Source: Flavobacteriales bacterium (GTDB taxonomy: Bacteria > Bacteroidota > Bacteroidia > Flavobacteriales_D > Sanyastnellaceae). From it: a DNA stretch of 34,729 nt. The translations under genes and the position numbers were made by a program. Position 1 is the first letter of the stretch; each line of letters begins with the position of its first letter. The notes beneath the pieces are model-generated. The model saw only the letters and a list, made by a program, of their open reading frames with translations, did no database searches and was not told the origin of the DNA. Positions 8,079 to 16,576 of the stretch are shown in pieces. Location of the stretch: NCBI GenBank assembly GCA_947504275.1, contig CANNHA010000012.1:1-34729 (forward strand). Reading direction: 5' to 3'.

Positions 8079-8240
8079 ATGTTGCGTATCAGTGTTCAAA
8101 TCCAAGATCAAGTTTTAGAGTTCTCTGGAAAATTAAAACAGCTCAAAATGATTGGAAAATCAGAGTGGATTGAATTGGAAGAGGTTGGACAATTTCCATT
8201 GCAGGATGTTGTTTCCGTCAATGGGATCGAACTCTGCTGA
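8079..8240 (+). CDS. Small hypothetical protein, 53 residues
   Basis: ATG at 8079 to TGA at 8240. The product begins MLRISVQIQDQVLEFSGKL and ends VVSVNGIELC. It is hydrophilic, has no signal or membrane segment, and alternates in a way that suggests a small beta-barrel (strand-turn-strand, with WIELEEVG then PLQDVVSVNG). By eye the pattern recalls the small Sm/SH3-like fold of Rof-type or YgdI-type proteins, but this is a guess. It has a plausible promoter and sits 55 bases before accD on the same strand. It could be a chance ORF, though the region has no other gene and its codon use looks like its neighbours'. Confidence 0.5.
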   Translation: MLRISVQIQDQVLEFSGKLKQLKMIGKSEWIELEEVGQFPLQDVVSVNGIELC

Positions 8241-8268
8241 ATCTGGTATTTTCAATCTTGATTTTTAT

Positions 8269-8276
8269 TACTTTTG
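8269..8276 (+). promoter_or_regulatory. Candidate -7 element of accD
   Basis: TACTTTTG is an exact TAnnTTTG match, 19 bases upstream of the accD ATG. There is no TTG at the matching -33 distance, so strength is uncertain. accD also has a clear Shine-Dalgarno-like AGGAG at 8288-8292, unusual among the genes of this window. Confidence 0.45.
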
Positions 8277-8295
8277 GGCCTTAATCTAGGAGAAG

Positions 8296-9138
8296 ATGAG
8301 TTGGTTCAAAAGAATGAAAAAGGGTATAACCACCCAAAGTCAGGAGAAGAAAGAAATCCCTGAGGGACTATGGTATCAATGTCCCGAATGCAAGCACGTT
8401 GTAACTAGCGAACAACATGCAGAACATGATTGGGTATGTTCTTCATGTGATTACCATGAGAAAATAAATTCAAGACAATACTTCTCAATCCTCTTTGACG
8501 AGAATGAATATTCTGAAGTGGCTTCACATTTGATTAGTGCAGATCCATTGGAGTTTACGGATACAAAGGCCTATAAAGACCGCATTAAAACGACCATTGC
8601 TAAATCTGGACTTAAAGATGCATTGCGCGTTGGTCTAGGAAAAATTGATGGCCAAAAGGCTGTCATTGCTTGTATGGATTTTGGCTTTATCGGAGGTTCC
8701 ATGGGGTCAGTCGTTGGTGAAAAATTTGCCCGTGGAGTTGACAAGGCCATCGCTGAGAAATGTCCATTCATTTGCATTTCTAAAAGTGGCGGTGCAAGGA
8801 TGATGGAAGCAGGCTTCTCTTTGATGCAGATGGCCAAAACCTCTGCCAAACTCACACAACTAGCCGATCATCACCTTCCCTATATTTCTTTTCTAACAGA
8901 CCCTACAACAGGAGGTGTTACTGCGTCCTTTGCCATGCTTGGTGACATCAACATTGCAGAGCCCAAAGCTTTGATTGGGTTTGCCGGACCTCGCGTCGTA
9001 AAAGAAACCATAGGAAGAGATTTACCCGAAGGCTTTCAGAGCTCAGAATTCGTTTTGGAGCACGGGTTTCTGGACTACATTGTTAAACGCACTGAATTAA
9101 AAGCAAAAGTAGCTTTGAGCATCAAACAAATGATGTAA
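8296..9138 (+). CDS. accD: Acetyl-CoA carboxylase carboxyltransferase subunit beta
   Basis: The protein has 280 residues, the normal AccD length. Its N-terminal zinc ribbon is complete: Cys29, Cys32, Cys48 and Cys51 (CPEC...CSSC). The crotonase-type carboxyltransferase core follows, with [40 protein letters not shown] and [13 protein letters not shown], all standard for AccD. With AccA it transfers carboxyl from biotin-BCCP to acetyl-CoA, making malonyl-CoA for fatty acid synthesis. The ATG at 8296 follows AGGAG by three bases. A strong terminator follows the gene. accA lies on the other strand about 1.9 kb away. Confidence 0.97.
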   Translation: MSWFKRMKKGITTQSQEKKEIPEGLWYQCPECKHVVTSEQHAEHDWVCSSCDYHEKINSRQYFSILFDENEYSEVASHLISADPLEFTDTKAYKDRIKTTIAKSGLKDALRVGLGKIDGQKAVIACMDFGFIGGSMGSVVGEKFARGVDKAIAEKCPFICISKSGGARMMEAGFSLMQMAKTSAKLTQLADHHLPYISFLTDPTTGGVTASFAMLGDINIAEPKALIGFAGPRVVKETIGRDLPEGFQSSEFVLEHGFLDYIVKRTELKAKVALSIKQMM

Positions 9139-9161
9139 TCCTTTAGGGGAAATATTTTTAC

Positions 9162-9189
9162 AGGTTGTCATTTTTGACAACCTTTTTTT
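9162..9189 (+). terminator. Rho-independent terminator after accD
   Basis: A 9-bp perfect stem AGGTTGTCA (9162-9170) / TGACAACCT (9175-9183) with a TTTT loop is followed by a run of T to 9189. It lies 24 bases past the accD stop. Confidence 0.88.
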
Positions 9190-9193
9190 GCGC

Positions 9194-9221
9194 AAAAAAA
9201 AAGAGGCCGAAGCCTCTTTTT
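9194..9221 (-). terminator. Rho-independent terminator with UUCG tetraloop after the OmpA/TPR lipoprotein gene
   Basis: Read on the minus strand, GAGGC (9216-9212), TTCG loop and GCCTC (9207-9203) are followed by nine T. The C(UUCG)G tetraloop is exceptionally stable. The flanking A/T runs also pair, so the element may work in both directions. It lies 21 bases past the stop of the leftward gene. Confidence 0.88.
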
Positions 9222-9241
9222 AGTTCATTTTATGTTTTGAA

Positions 9242-10939
9242 TTAATTTCCTTGGAAATTTCTGAATTCCAAATCAGACTTAGCTTTCTCAGCCAATTTAC
9301 CATCTTTCTCAATGGCTTTAGCCAAACTCTCTTTTACCATGTTGGCATCATTCAAACGCGCACCTACAATAGCTCTCAAATAATAGCCCATTGCACTGTT
9401 GTTGTCGTTGTTACAAGCATCCAAATCAGCCTTAGCACCTGAGAAATCTTTGTTCAAGCATCTTGCCAATGCAGAGTTAAATGTTTTGTTGTTGCTCATG
9501 TTGTTGATAGCAGCACCGTAATTACCGGCCATAATCATTCCAACACCCATGTTGAATTTGGCTTCAGATGAACCACTTTCATTCAACAATGCATTTGCTT
9601 TCTTCATGTCACCGCTCAAACGCGTAACCAAACCAAAATTGCAAGCCGTTTCAGCGTTTTTGGTCATTGTGTATGCCTTTTCAAATTGTGTTTTTGCGTC
9701 AGCCGTTTTGCCTTGATTAAAATAAGCAACACCTAAGTTATTATGAGCTCTGTAATCAGCGTCAGACTTCATTGATGCTTCTTTGTAAACAGCCACTTGG
9801 GTATTCAAATCAGAAACCAAACCACCAGCTCTCATCAATTCCTCATATTTCAAGCTTGATGGGTTAGAAGCCATTGTTTTCAATTCTTGGTCAGAGTAAC
9901 CTTCTAATGTGTAGTTTACACGAATAATAGAACGACGAAGACCTGGGAAAATAACCTTTTCAATTTCTTGATAGGTCTTTGAGATGTTCTTGATTTCTTG
10001 CTCACGCGCTTCTAGATCAGTTGTGCGCTGCAAGACGCGAATGATCAAATCCTTGTCATCTATGGCTGACTTTTCCATGGCCGTTTTGAAACCAGCCCAG
10101 TCTTCACCTTTGGGGTTTAACTGAATCATTGCAGCATATTGCGCATCTAGCTTGTTCTTTTTCAAAAGGTCCATCAATACAGTTTTACCAGCATCACCGC
10201 GGCCAGTAGCCAAATCATTGTTCAAGAAAATCTCACCTTCTGGAGAAGCATAAGACTGAACTTCAATGTTGGTAATTTTCATTCGGGGATTAGCAGGCAT
10301 TGTTTTGGATAAGAACTCAACCAAAGCTGCAATGTCCTTATCTTTCAATTCTGCTGGACGAATTTTATCACTGTTGTAATCAAACAAAATTTCAGCCTCA
10401 AAGGAGCTAGAAGTTGAGCGAACAAACTTATCCGCAGATGACATCACTTTGCCTTCATTCTTGTTCACCAAGTAAGAAGTGGTGATGACACCTTTTGCCA
10501 AACTTACCTCAGGTAAATTGGCTGACTTGCTTCCTTGTGAGCCAACAATGCGCAATTTTAACTCGCTGGTTTGCATGGATGGTGCGTAGGCAAATTTATC
10601 AGAATATGAAAAAGTTTTACCTGCTTCAAAGGGAACTACATCGCCATTGCCAGGGGCTGCTTCTCCACGAAACTGCTTGTCTTTTAGTTTCACTTCACTT
10701 GTACCGTAAACCAAAACTGGAGTAGCCACTACTGCTACTTTTTTAGCAAAAAATTTAGGAGGGAACTTACCTGAAATGGATACCGCAACAGTATCACCAT
10801 GAACCTCTAGAGGATCTGGATTTACTTTAGCATTGAATTCTGCCATTCTCTTCTGCATGGATCCAATATTGGTACAAGCAGAAAACAAACCCATGGCTAG
10901 GGCTACTGTTGAAACAACGAACAAATTATTTTTTTTCAT
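9242..10939 (-). CDS. Lipoprotein with OmpA-like region and TPR repeats
   Basis: This 565-residue protein starts with a lipoprotein signal peptide (hydrophobic core, FSAC, Cys22). Residues about 45-160 look like beta-rich domains. At about 180-270 there is an OmpA-C-like segment: AEILFDYNSDKIRP, then IEVQSYASPEGEIFLNN and TGRGDAGK, where YASPEG replaces the usual GHTDxxG of peptidoglycan-binding OmpA. After a helical linker, residues about 395-555 hold TPR-type repeats (YRAHNNLGVAYFNQGKTADA, FNMGVGMIMAGNYGAA). It is probably anchored in the outer membrane facing the periplasm. A -7-like TAATTTCG (10967-10960) lies 21 bases before the ATG. The function is unassigned. Confidence 0.8.
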   Translation of the reverse strand: MKKNNLFVVSTVALAMGLFSACTNIGSMQKRMAEFNAKVNPDPLEVHGDTVAVSISGKFPPKFFAKKVAVVATPVLVYGTSEVKLKDKQFRGEAAPGNGDVVPFEAGKTFSYSDKFAYAPSMQTSELKLRIVGSQGSKSANLPEVSLAKGVITTSYLVNKNEGKVMSSADKFVRSTSSSFEAEILFDYNSDKIRPAELKDKDIAALVEFLSKTMPANPRMKITNIEVQSYASPEGEIFLNNDLATGRGDAGKTVLMDLLKKNKLDAQYAAMIQLNPKGEDWAGFKTAMEKSAIDDKDLIIRVLQRTTDLEAREQEIKNISKTYQEIEKVIFPGLRRSIIRVNYTLEGYSDQELKTMASNPSSLKYEELMRAGGLVSDLNTQVAVYKEASMKSDADYRAHNNLGVAYFNQGKTADAKTQFEKAYTMTKNAETACNFGLVTRLSGDMKKANALLNESGSSEAKFNMGVGMIMAGNYGAAINNMSNNKTFNSALARCLNKDFSGAKADLDACNNDNNSAMGYYLRAIVGARLNDANMVKESLAKAIEKDGKLAEKAKSDLEFRNFQGN

Positions 10940-11016
10940 TTTCTTTTCTTTATCATTTGCGAAATTACATTAATATTGAATGTAGATGGGTAGAAGATTG
11001 TTATTTTTTTAACAAG

Positions 11017-11985
11017 TTATTGCATGTGGGGCTCTACAAAACGGCCCATATCGCAAAATTTCTCAATTCTGATGGCGGTTCTTTTTTCCGTTTCTAACTG
11101 AGACAATTCTTGAATGGCTTCTGTAATAACCGATTTCAAGATTTCTACAGCCTCCGTGTGATTGGCGTGAGCTCCACCTAAAGGTTCTCTGACAATTCCG
11201 TCAACCAATCCATTGTTATGCATGTCTTCAGCTGTCAATTTCAGGGCTTTAGCGGCTGTTATTTTATGATCCCAACTTCGCCATAAAATAGAGGAGCAAG
11301 ATTCTGGGGAAATAACGCTGTACCAAGTATTCTCCATCATCAATACTTTATCACCAATGCCAATTCCAAGGGCACCGCCAGAAGCTCCTTCACCAATGAT
11401 GATACAAATGACAGGAACTTTAAGACGCATCATTTCGAACAAATTGCGGGCAATGGCTTCTCCCTGCCCCCTTTCTTCCGCTTCCAATCCAGGAAATGCT
11501 CCTGGCGTATCAATTAATGTTACAATAGGCTTGTTGAACTTTTCAGCCAACTTCATCAAGCGCAAGGCTTTTCTATATCCTTCAGGATTGGCCATCCCGA
11601 AGTTTCGGTACTGACGCATCTTGGTATTCACACCCTTCTGCTGACCAATGAACATCACAGACTGACCATTCATAATGCCAAATCCACCTATCATTGCCTT
11701 GTCATCCTTAACCGTGCGATCACCATGCAGCTCAATCCAAGTACCTTCTGTCAGGGCTTCGATGTATTCTAAAGCGTATGGCCTATCTGGATGACGACTC
11801 AACTGCACGCGTTGCCATGGGTCAAGATTTTTGTAAATTTCAATAGTCTTCTCTTCCAGGGCTCTCTCCAATTCTTGAACAGCTGACTCGACATTGATTC
11901 CTGTCTTTACAGCACTATCTTTTAACTTTTGAATCTGTTCATTCAATTCCTTGATGGGTGATTCAAATTCCAAGTAATTTCTCAT
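11017..11985 (-). CDS. accA: Acetyl-CoA carboxylase carboxyltransferase subunit alpha
   Basis: The length of 322 residues is typical of AccA. An N-terminal helical region ([15 protein letters not shown]) precedes the carboxyltransferase core: [64 protein letters not shown] and [12 protein letters not shown]. It pairs with AccD in the second half-reaction of acetyl-CoA carboxylase. It begins 39 bases after rdgB on the same strand, so it may be read through from the men-rdgB run as well as from its own promoter; I see no convincing promoter in the gap. Confidence 0.97.
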   Translation of the reverse strand: MRNYLEFESPIKELNEQIQKLKDSAVKTGINVESAVQELERALEEKTIEIYKNLDPWQRVQLSRHPDRPYALEYIEALTEGTWIELHGDRTVKDDKAMIGGFGIMNGQSVMFIGQQKGVNTKMRQYRNFGMANPEGYRKALRLMKLAEKFNKPIVTLIDTPGAFPGLEAEERGQGEAIARNLFEMMRLKVPVICIIIGEGASGGALGIGIGDKVLMMENTWYSVISPESCSSILWRSWDHKITAAKALKLTAEDMHNNGLVDGIVREPLGGAHANHTEAVEILKSVITEAIQELSQLETEKRTAIRIEKFCDMGRFVEPHMQ

Positions 11986-12024
11986 ATTAAAATGGTTTGG
12001 GTGTGCAAATTACGCCAAAATCCT

Positions 12025-12642
12025 TTAGCCTATACTTTTGATTTTAAGCAACAATTGATGCATTGCATTGGCTCGATGGGACAGCAAATTCTTTTCCACA
12101 TTGGACAGTTCTGCAAAAGTTCTTGAGCAGTCATTTGGAACAAAAACTGGATCGTACCCAAAACCATCCCACCCCATCGGGGTGCGTGTTATTTTTCCGT
12201 GAACATATCCATTGACTTCAAAGGGTTGCCCATTGTAGTAACCGACAAGTACCGTTAAAAAATGGGCCGATCTATTGCTATTTTTTGACATCTCCAGAAG
12301 TAACTTAGAAACATTATTTGCATGCGAAGTTGGCTCTCCTGCATACCTAGCAGAATGAATACCTGGAGCTCCGCGTAAAGCTTCTACACAAAGCCCTGAA
12401 TCATCGGCCAAAATGTTGCCATTCCACAATGATCTTAGAGCATTGGCCTTCAACCAAGCATTGCCTTCAAAAGTTAATTCCGTTTCCGGGATGTCAATTT
12501 CAATACCGGCCTCCTTCAAGCCAATGGCGTTTACACCCAATCCATTTGTTTTAAAAAACAACTTGATTTCATCAATCTTGTGTTGGTTGTTAGATGCTAT
12601 CAACCATTCCTTCCGGGTTGTATTTCCGGACAATTTTTCCAT
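12025..12642 (-). CDS. rdgB: Non-canonical purine NTP pyrophosphatase (RdgB/HAM1)
   Basis: The enzyme hydrolyses dITP, XTP and related damaged purine nucleotides to monophosphates, keeping them out of DNA and RNA. Family motifs are in order: ASNNQHKIDEI (substrate-binding SxNxxK), ADDSGLCVEAL, SARYAG, GWDGFGYDPVF and SHRANA. From the ATG at 12642 the product is 205 residues, close to the usual 190-200. The frame is open to 12708, but that would add 22 residues with no family counterpart, deep inside menE. A TTG at 12603 is another possible start. The chosen start overlaps menE by 53 bases. Confidence 0.93.
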   Translation of the reverse strand: MEKLSGNTTRKEWLIASNNQHKIDEIKLFFKTNGLGVNAIGLKEAGIEIDIPETELTFEGNAWLKANALRSLWNGNILADDSGLCVEALRGAPGIHSARYAGEPTSHANNVSKLLLEMSKNSNRSAHFLTVLVGYYNGQPFEVNGYVHGKITRTPMGWDGFGYDPVFVPNDCSRTFAELSNVEKNLLSHRANAMHQLLLKIKSIG

Positions 12643-13609
12643 TTTCATTTCTATCCATTTTTTGAACAAGGACGATTTTTCGGGGTCTCCAATTTGGGTG
12701 ATTTTCAAAAATTATTTTTAGATTCAAACTCTTCCATTCAAGAATATCTGATTTTAGAACCACCAGTGTTACAGCCTTTCCCCACTTATTATCTGGAGAT
12801 TGGGTAATATAGAAAGGTAAAGAAGTCCAATGCGCCAGCACTTCCTCCACCAATAAAGGATGAATTTTAAGCCCCCCGGAATTGATTACATCATCCAATC
12901 GGCCCAATACTTCAAACTCATTTTCTCCATAAAAATGCAAGGCGTCATTCAATGAAACTTGAATTTTTGTGACATTGTCATGAATTTCAATTCCATCCTG
13001 ATGCTCCATCACGCTCACGCCATCGAATAAACGAAAATGACTTGGGATTGGCATAATGGATCGGACAGCAATATGGGTTAAGGTCTCTGTCGCTCCATAA
13101 CTCTCGAAGCAATGGCCATTGAAATTAATCAATTGATTCCGGAGCTGGGTAGGCACCTTACCACCACCCAATAAAATTTTTTGAAAAACGTTGGGGTCTA
13201 ATTTGGCCTCGAGAAATGCGGCCAACATAGCAGGTGTTGTTGTCCACCAATCCCATTGAATATTCTCCGGATTCCATGGGAGATTAAAATGCATGGAAGG
13301 TTGTTCTACCCAGACGGAATGGCCCGCTACTAGTGCTCGAACGATGTTCATCTTGCCTGCTACAAATTGCATGGGGAGGCGATGCAACACTTTGGTTCCA
13401 GAACCAAGATGAAAAAAATCACAAGTTCTTTTTGCACTCGCGATTAATTGCGTTCTTGAAAAAATCAGTTGTTTTCTGACCCCAGAAGTGCCTGAAGTCT
13501 CGAATTGAAAATTTGACTTATTTGACAACCAGTCATCAACCCATAACTTTATTTCTGGGAAATGCTCAACAGCATCAAGGACATTACCATTTCGAATAAT
13601 TAATTCCAT
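12590..13609 (-). CDS. menE: o-Succinylbenzoate-CoA ligase (MenE-like, short form)
   Basis: This AMP-forming ligase of 339 residues joins CoA to o-succinylbenzoate in menaquinone synthesis. It shows the P-loop FETSGTSGVRKQLIFSR, the adenylation motif ESYGATETLTHIA, the hinge GRLDDVINSGGLKIHP and the C-terminal catalytic lysine region DRNENGKIVRKYN. It lacks about 100 N-terminal residues found in proteobacterial MenE; shortened MenE is common in Bacteroidota. The ATG at 13609 overlaps the menC stop by 10 bases. A longer in-frame start at 13639 would overlap menC by 40 bases. Genomic context makes the MenE assignment much firmer than sequence alone. Confidence 0.9.
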   Translation of the reverse strand: MELIIRNGNVLDAVEHFPEIKLWVDDWLSNKSNFQFETSGTSGVRKQLIFSRTQLIASAKRTCDFFHLGSGTKVLHRLPMQFVAGKMNIVRALVAGHSVWVEQPSMHFNLPWNPENIQWDWWTTTPAMLAAFLEAKLDPNVFQKILLGGGKVPTQLRNQLINFNGHCFESYGATETLTHIAVRSIMPIPSHFRLFDGVSVMEHQDGIEIHDNVTKIQVSLNDALHFYGENEFEVLGRLDDVINSGGLKIHPLLVEEVLAHWTSLPFYITQSPDNKWGKAVTLVVLKSDILEWKSLNLKIIFENHPNWRPRKIVLVQKMDRNENGKIVRKYNPEGMVDSI

Positions 13610-14658
13610 GGCTCCTTCCAATTTAAAGCGTTGTTCCACTCCATATATTCACCATTCAGCTGCAATGGACTCTCCCAATTGTTGGTGTATAAGTGGCCTG
13701 TTCCTAAACCTTGAGGCAATGCGTTATGAAATTGACCGAGCCAACGGTAGATGTGAGAAAGACCAACATTGCTTTCCAAAGCTGAAGTTGCCCACCATTG
13801 AATTCCTTTGTTTTCAGCTGCTTGAATCCATTGGATTGACCTATCCAAGCCTCCATGCAGCGATGGTTTTATTACCAAGTACTGTGGCTCGATCTCATTT
13901 ATTACATTTTCTATATTCATAAGCTCAACACCAATCAGTTCTTCATCGAGGGCTATGGGAATTGGGGAGTTCTTGCTCAATTCTCGCATGTCTTTCCACT
14001 GCTCGGTAGCTATTGGCTGTTCAACGGAGTGTATACTCCATTTACTTAATGCATCTAATTTGGTCATGGCTTCACTTGGCTTCCAAGCACCATTGGCATC
14101 CAAACGCAAAATGACATCAGAGCCGAATTGATTTCTCAATGAACGAATTAAACTCAGTTCATCTTCAAAATTGAGGGCGCCAACTTTTATTTTAATACAT
14201 CTAAAACCTTGTTTGTATTTCTCAATGGCTTCATGGTGCATGGACACCAAATCATTCATCCAAACCAATCCATTGATTAAACAATGTTGGGGAAATGGTT
14301 TTGGAAACAGATCCTGCCAGAGCATATCAATGGCGGCATGCAAGGAAGAAGGCCATTGATCTGCTTGAGAAAACTCCCCCCTTAACCACTCTTGAATGGC
14401 TGCTTCAATTTGATCCCAAGATTCTATAGAAAGTCCAATAATTGGTGCTATTTCACCCTTGGCCATGACATTACCCTGTTCATCATGCAGAAAAACATAA
14501 CAAACTCGGTGCTGTAGCATTGTATTTCTGGACGTCTTTGCCGGACGATGAAATACAAGATCCCAATGTTGGAAGGTTAGCTTGCTGAATTGTTCTTTAA
14601 AGAAACAGACTTTATCAACCACTCCAGTGGGGTATATTTGTTCACTTTCTTCTTCCAT
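13600..14658 (-). CDS. menC: o-Succinylbenzoate synthase
   Basis: This enolase-superfamily enzyme dehydrates SHCHC to o-succinylbenzoate. All expected catalytic residues can be seen (352-residue numbering): Lys156 and Lys158 in CIKIKVGA, metal ligands Asp187 (RLDANGAW), Glu213 (SVEQP) and Asp238 (ALDEEL), and Lys264 (VIKPS). The substrate-loop motif RPAKTSRN is near residue 38. The N-terminus is about 25 residues longer than usual and overlaps the upstream membrane-protein gene by 82 bases. The only ATG is at 14658; a GTG at 14622 is an alternative that still overlaps. Confidence 0.93.
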   Translation of the reverse strand: MEEESEQIYPTGVVDKVCFFKEQFSKLTFQHWDLVFHRPAKTSRNTMLQHRVCYVFLHDEQGNVMAKGEIAPIIGLSIESWDQIEAAIQEWLRGEFSQADQWPSSLHAAIDMLWQDLFPKPFPQHCLINGLVWMNDLVSMHHEAIEKYKQGFRCIKIKVGALNFEDELSLIRSLRNQFGSDVILRLDANGAWKPSEAMTKLDALSKWSIHSVEQPIATEQWKDMRELSKNSPIPIALDEELIGVELMNIENVINEIEPQYLVIKPSLHGGLDRSIQWIQAAENKGIQWWATSALESNVGLSHIYRWLGQFHNALPQGLGTGHLYTNNWESPLQLNGEYMEWNNALNWKEPWN

Positions 14659-15683
14659 AATTTAAGCAGGAACATCATTCCAATAAAAAGTATTGCCAGA
14701 GAAATCATCAAGGTAGCAGGAAAAGAAAATCCAATGATGATAGTGCCACTATGTGCAAATCCCATGATGAAAAGTGAGCAGAAAAAATAAAAGAAAAACA
14801 AGATTGAATACTTCTGATAACTTAAATCTTTGATTACGTCCAGGGTTCTTTCTGCGTGAATAAAGGTGAAAAAATGATTGACAAAATTGATTAACAACCA
14901 TGAGAATCCAATGATGAATAGCATGAAAGATGGTTGATAAACAAATTGATTAAATGGATAAAGAAACTTTGCACGGTACATGTCCATTTGAGGATAAAGC
15001 CCATCACAATAACGATTCACCATGAAACCTGCTACAATGATCATGATAGCTACCAATGAGGAAGGAGGAAAAAACCCTCGTGGCCTTAGGGCACCTTTTC
15101 CAACAGCCATACCGCTGAGAAATATGGCAACCCAAGGAAAAAAAGAATAGTAACCATTGAACAAAAGAAAGGCTGTTAGTTTGACCAATCCATCATTCTG
15201 GAAGTCGATACCAAAATATCTCAATCGGAAAGGAATATCAAAATTTATCAGCACCATGGAAACTAATATGATGGTCAATGACAATCCATGGAGCCACAAG
15301 CCATCTGTTTTTCTGAAAAAACCTGAAACAATAAAGGAAGCGCCGGCAATGATAAAAACATTCATACCCCAATTGAGAAAAATCAAACCAACTGCAAAAA
15401 GGATCAGGCCTTTCCGCATATTATTGGCTGAAGCTTTCTTTTGATTGATGAATTTGTTTCTCAATTGAATGGACGCTCCTACACCAAGAACAAAGAGGAA
15501 GACTCCGACTAACCAGTCAAAAAAAACGAAATAAACAGGTATCTGCATCCGCTTTGGATCAAGAAGCGCAGGAATACCCCCCACTGCAACGTAACCCAAA
15601 TACAGGGCTACTAGACTTGAAAAAATAAATTGAAGAAAGTTGACTCCGTAAAAATGAGCCGCCTTTTTTGAATTGTCTTTCAT
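14577..15683 (-). CDS. Multi-pass membrane protein, HGSNAT/DUF1624-like, within the men operon
   Basis: The protein has 368 residues and roughly ten membrane helices. The segment LFVLGVGASIQLRNK followed by MRKGLILFAVGLIFLNWG, and the later FFPWVAIFLSGMAVGKG, recall the heparan-alpha-glucosaminide acetyltransferase/DUF1624 group of membrane acyltransferase-like proteins. I do not see the catalytic His of characterised members, so activity is unproven. It starts 8 bases after the menA stop and its end overlaps menC by 82 bases, so it is made with the menaquinone enzymes. Its place is where menH might be expected, but it is not an alpha/beta hydrolase and cannot simply be MenH. Confidence 0.7.
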   Translation of the reverse strand: MKDNSKKAAHFYGVNFLQFIFSSLVALYLGYVAVGGIPALLDPKRMQIPVYFVFFDWLVGVFLFVLGVGASIQLRNKFINQKKASANNMRKGLILFAVGLIFLNWGMNVFIIAGASFIVSGFFRKTDGLWLHGLSLTIILVSMVLINFDIPFRLRYFGIDFQNDGLVKLTAFLLFNGYYSFFPWVAIFLSGMAVGKGALRPRGFFPPSSLVAIMIIVAGFMVNRYCDGLYPQMDMYRAKFLYPFNQFVYQPSFMLFIIGFSWLLINFVNHFFTFIHAERTLDVIKDLSYQKYSILFFFYFFCSLFIMGFAHSGTIIIGFSFPATLMISLAILFIGMMFLLKLWKKKVNKYTPLEWLIKSVSLKNNSAS

Positions 15684-15691
15684 ACGCTAGA

Positions 15692-16576
15692 TTACACCTT
15701 GGAAAGGATGAAGACGAAGATAGCATTAAAAAAAACAATCAAGGCCAATTTTTTTAGGAAGGGGTCCAATTTTGCCGGATCTTGAATTTTCCGGATGGAA
15801 AGAAAAAACGCCACTGGTATGATTAACAATGTGATACTGGCTTTGAATAAGGGAAACATAAATAAAATGAGTGAGCCGAAACCCAAAGCAAACAAAGCAC
15901 ATAAGTACCACTTGGATTTTCTCCAACCCAACCTCAGGGCCACAGTGATTTTACCTGCTTTGGCATCATCATCAATATCGCGCATATTGTTTAGATGCAG
16001 AACGCCAACAGACATGGTGCCCATAAAAATTGAAAGGAGAAAAGACTCCATATCTAGACCGTTGTACAATATGTAATGCATGCCAAGAACGCTCATCAAT
16101 CCAAAAAACACAAATACAGATAAATCTCCAAGGCCGATGTAACCATAAGGTTTAGGGCCTGCTGTATAGGCGTATGCTGCGATTATTCCAGACAAACCAA
16201 ATGAAAGGAAAATCCAAAAATCGATGTGTCGATTGTTCAGCCAAAGCGCTTGATACAGAAATAGAATTCCGCAAACCAAGGTGACCAAGGCCATGATGAA
16301 TACTCCCAATTTCATTTGATGAGCGGAAATACTTCCGGACTGAACCGCTCTTGATGGTCCTGCTAATCTAACCTGGTCTGCTCCGTTTTCAAAATCTCCT
16401 AAATCATTGGCCCAATTGGAAAGAATCTGCAGGAAAAAAGCGGTCAACAATCCCAACATCAAAGTCACAATATTCATTGAAACTTGACTATTGTGCGAGG
16501 CACCCAATAAAATTCCAGAAGCTGCCAACGGTAAGGTTCTTAACCTAGAGGCGGATATCCATGGCCCAATTTTCAT
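15692..16576 (-). CDS. menA: 1,4-dihydroxy-2-naphthoate polyprenyltransferase
   Basis: This UbiA-family membrane prenyltransferase (294 residues, 8-9 helices) attaches the isoprenoid chain to DHNA, giving demethylmenaquinone. The first Asp-rich motif is NWANDLGDFENGAD (about residues 54-67); the second is NNMRDIDDDAKAGK (about 197-210). The MenA-typical YTAGPKPYGYIGLGD loop lies between. The ATG at 16576 shares one base with the menB stop (TGATG), a tight coupling. Confidence 0.96.
   Translation of the reverse strand: MKIGPWISASRLRTLPLAASGILLGASHNSQVSMNIVTLMLGLLTAFFLQILSNWANDLGDFENGADQVRLAGPSRAVQSGSISAHQMKLGVFIMALVTLVCGILFLYQALWLNNRHIDFWIFLSFGLSGIIAAYAYTAGPKPYGYIGLGDLSVFVFFGLMSVLGMHYILYNGLDMESFLLSIFMGTMSVGVLHLNNMRDIDDDAKAGKITVALRLGWRKSKWYLCALFALGFGSLILFMFPLFKASITLLIIPVAFFLSIRKIQDPAKLDPFLKKLALIVFFNAIFVFILSKV

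Noticed and set aside
9194-9221. Possible repeat or attachment site, because of symmetry
   Set aside because: The stem, stable UUCG loop and T-run next to a stop codon are fully explained as a terminator.
12643-12708. 22-codon upstream extension of rdgB
   Set aside because: RdgB proteins start close to the SNNQHK motif, and the extension only re-reads the end of menE.
14577-15683. The membrane protein as a replacement MenH
   Set aside because: MenH is a soluble alpha/beta hydrolase with a nucleophile elbow; this protein is almost entirely membrane helices.
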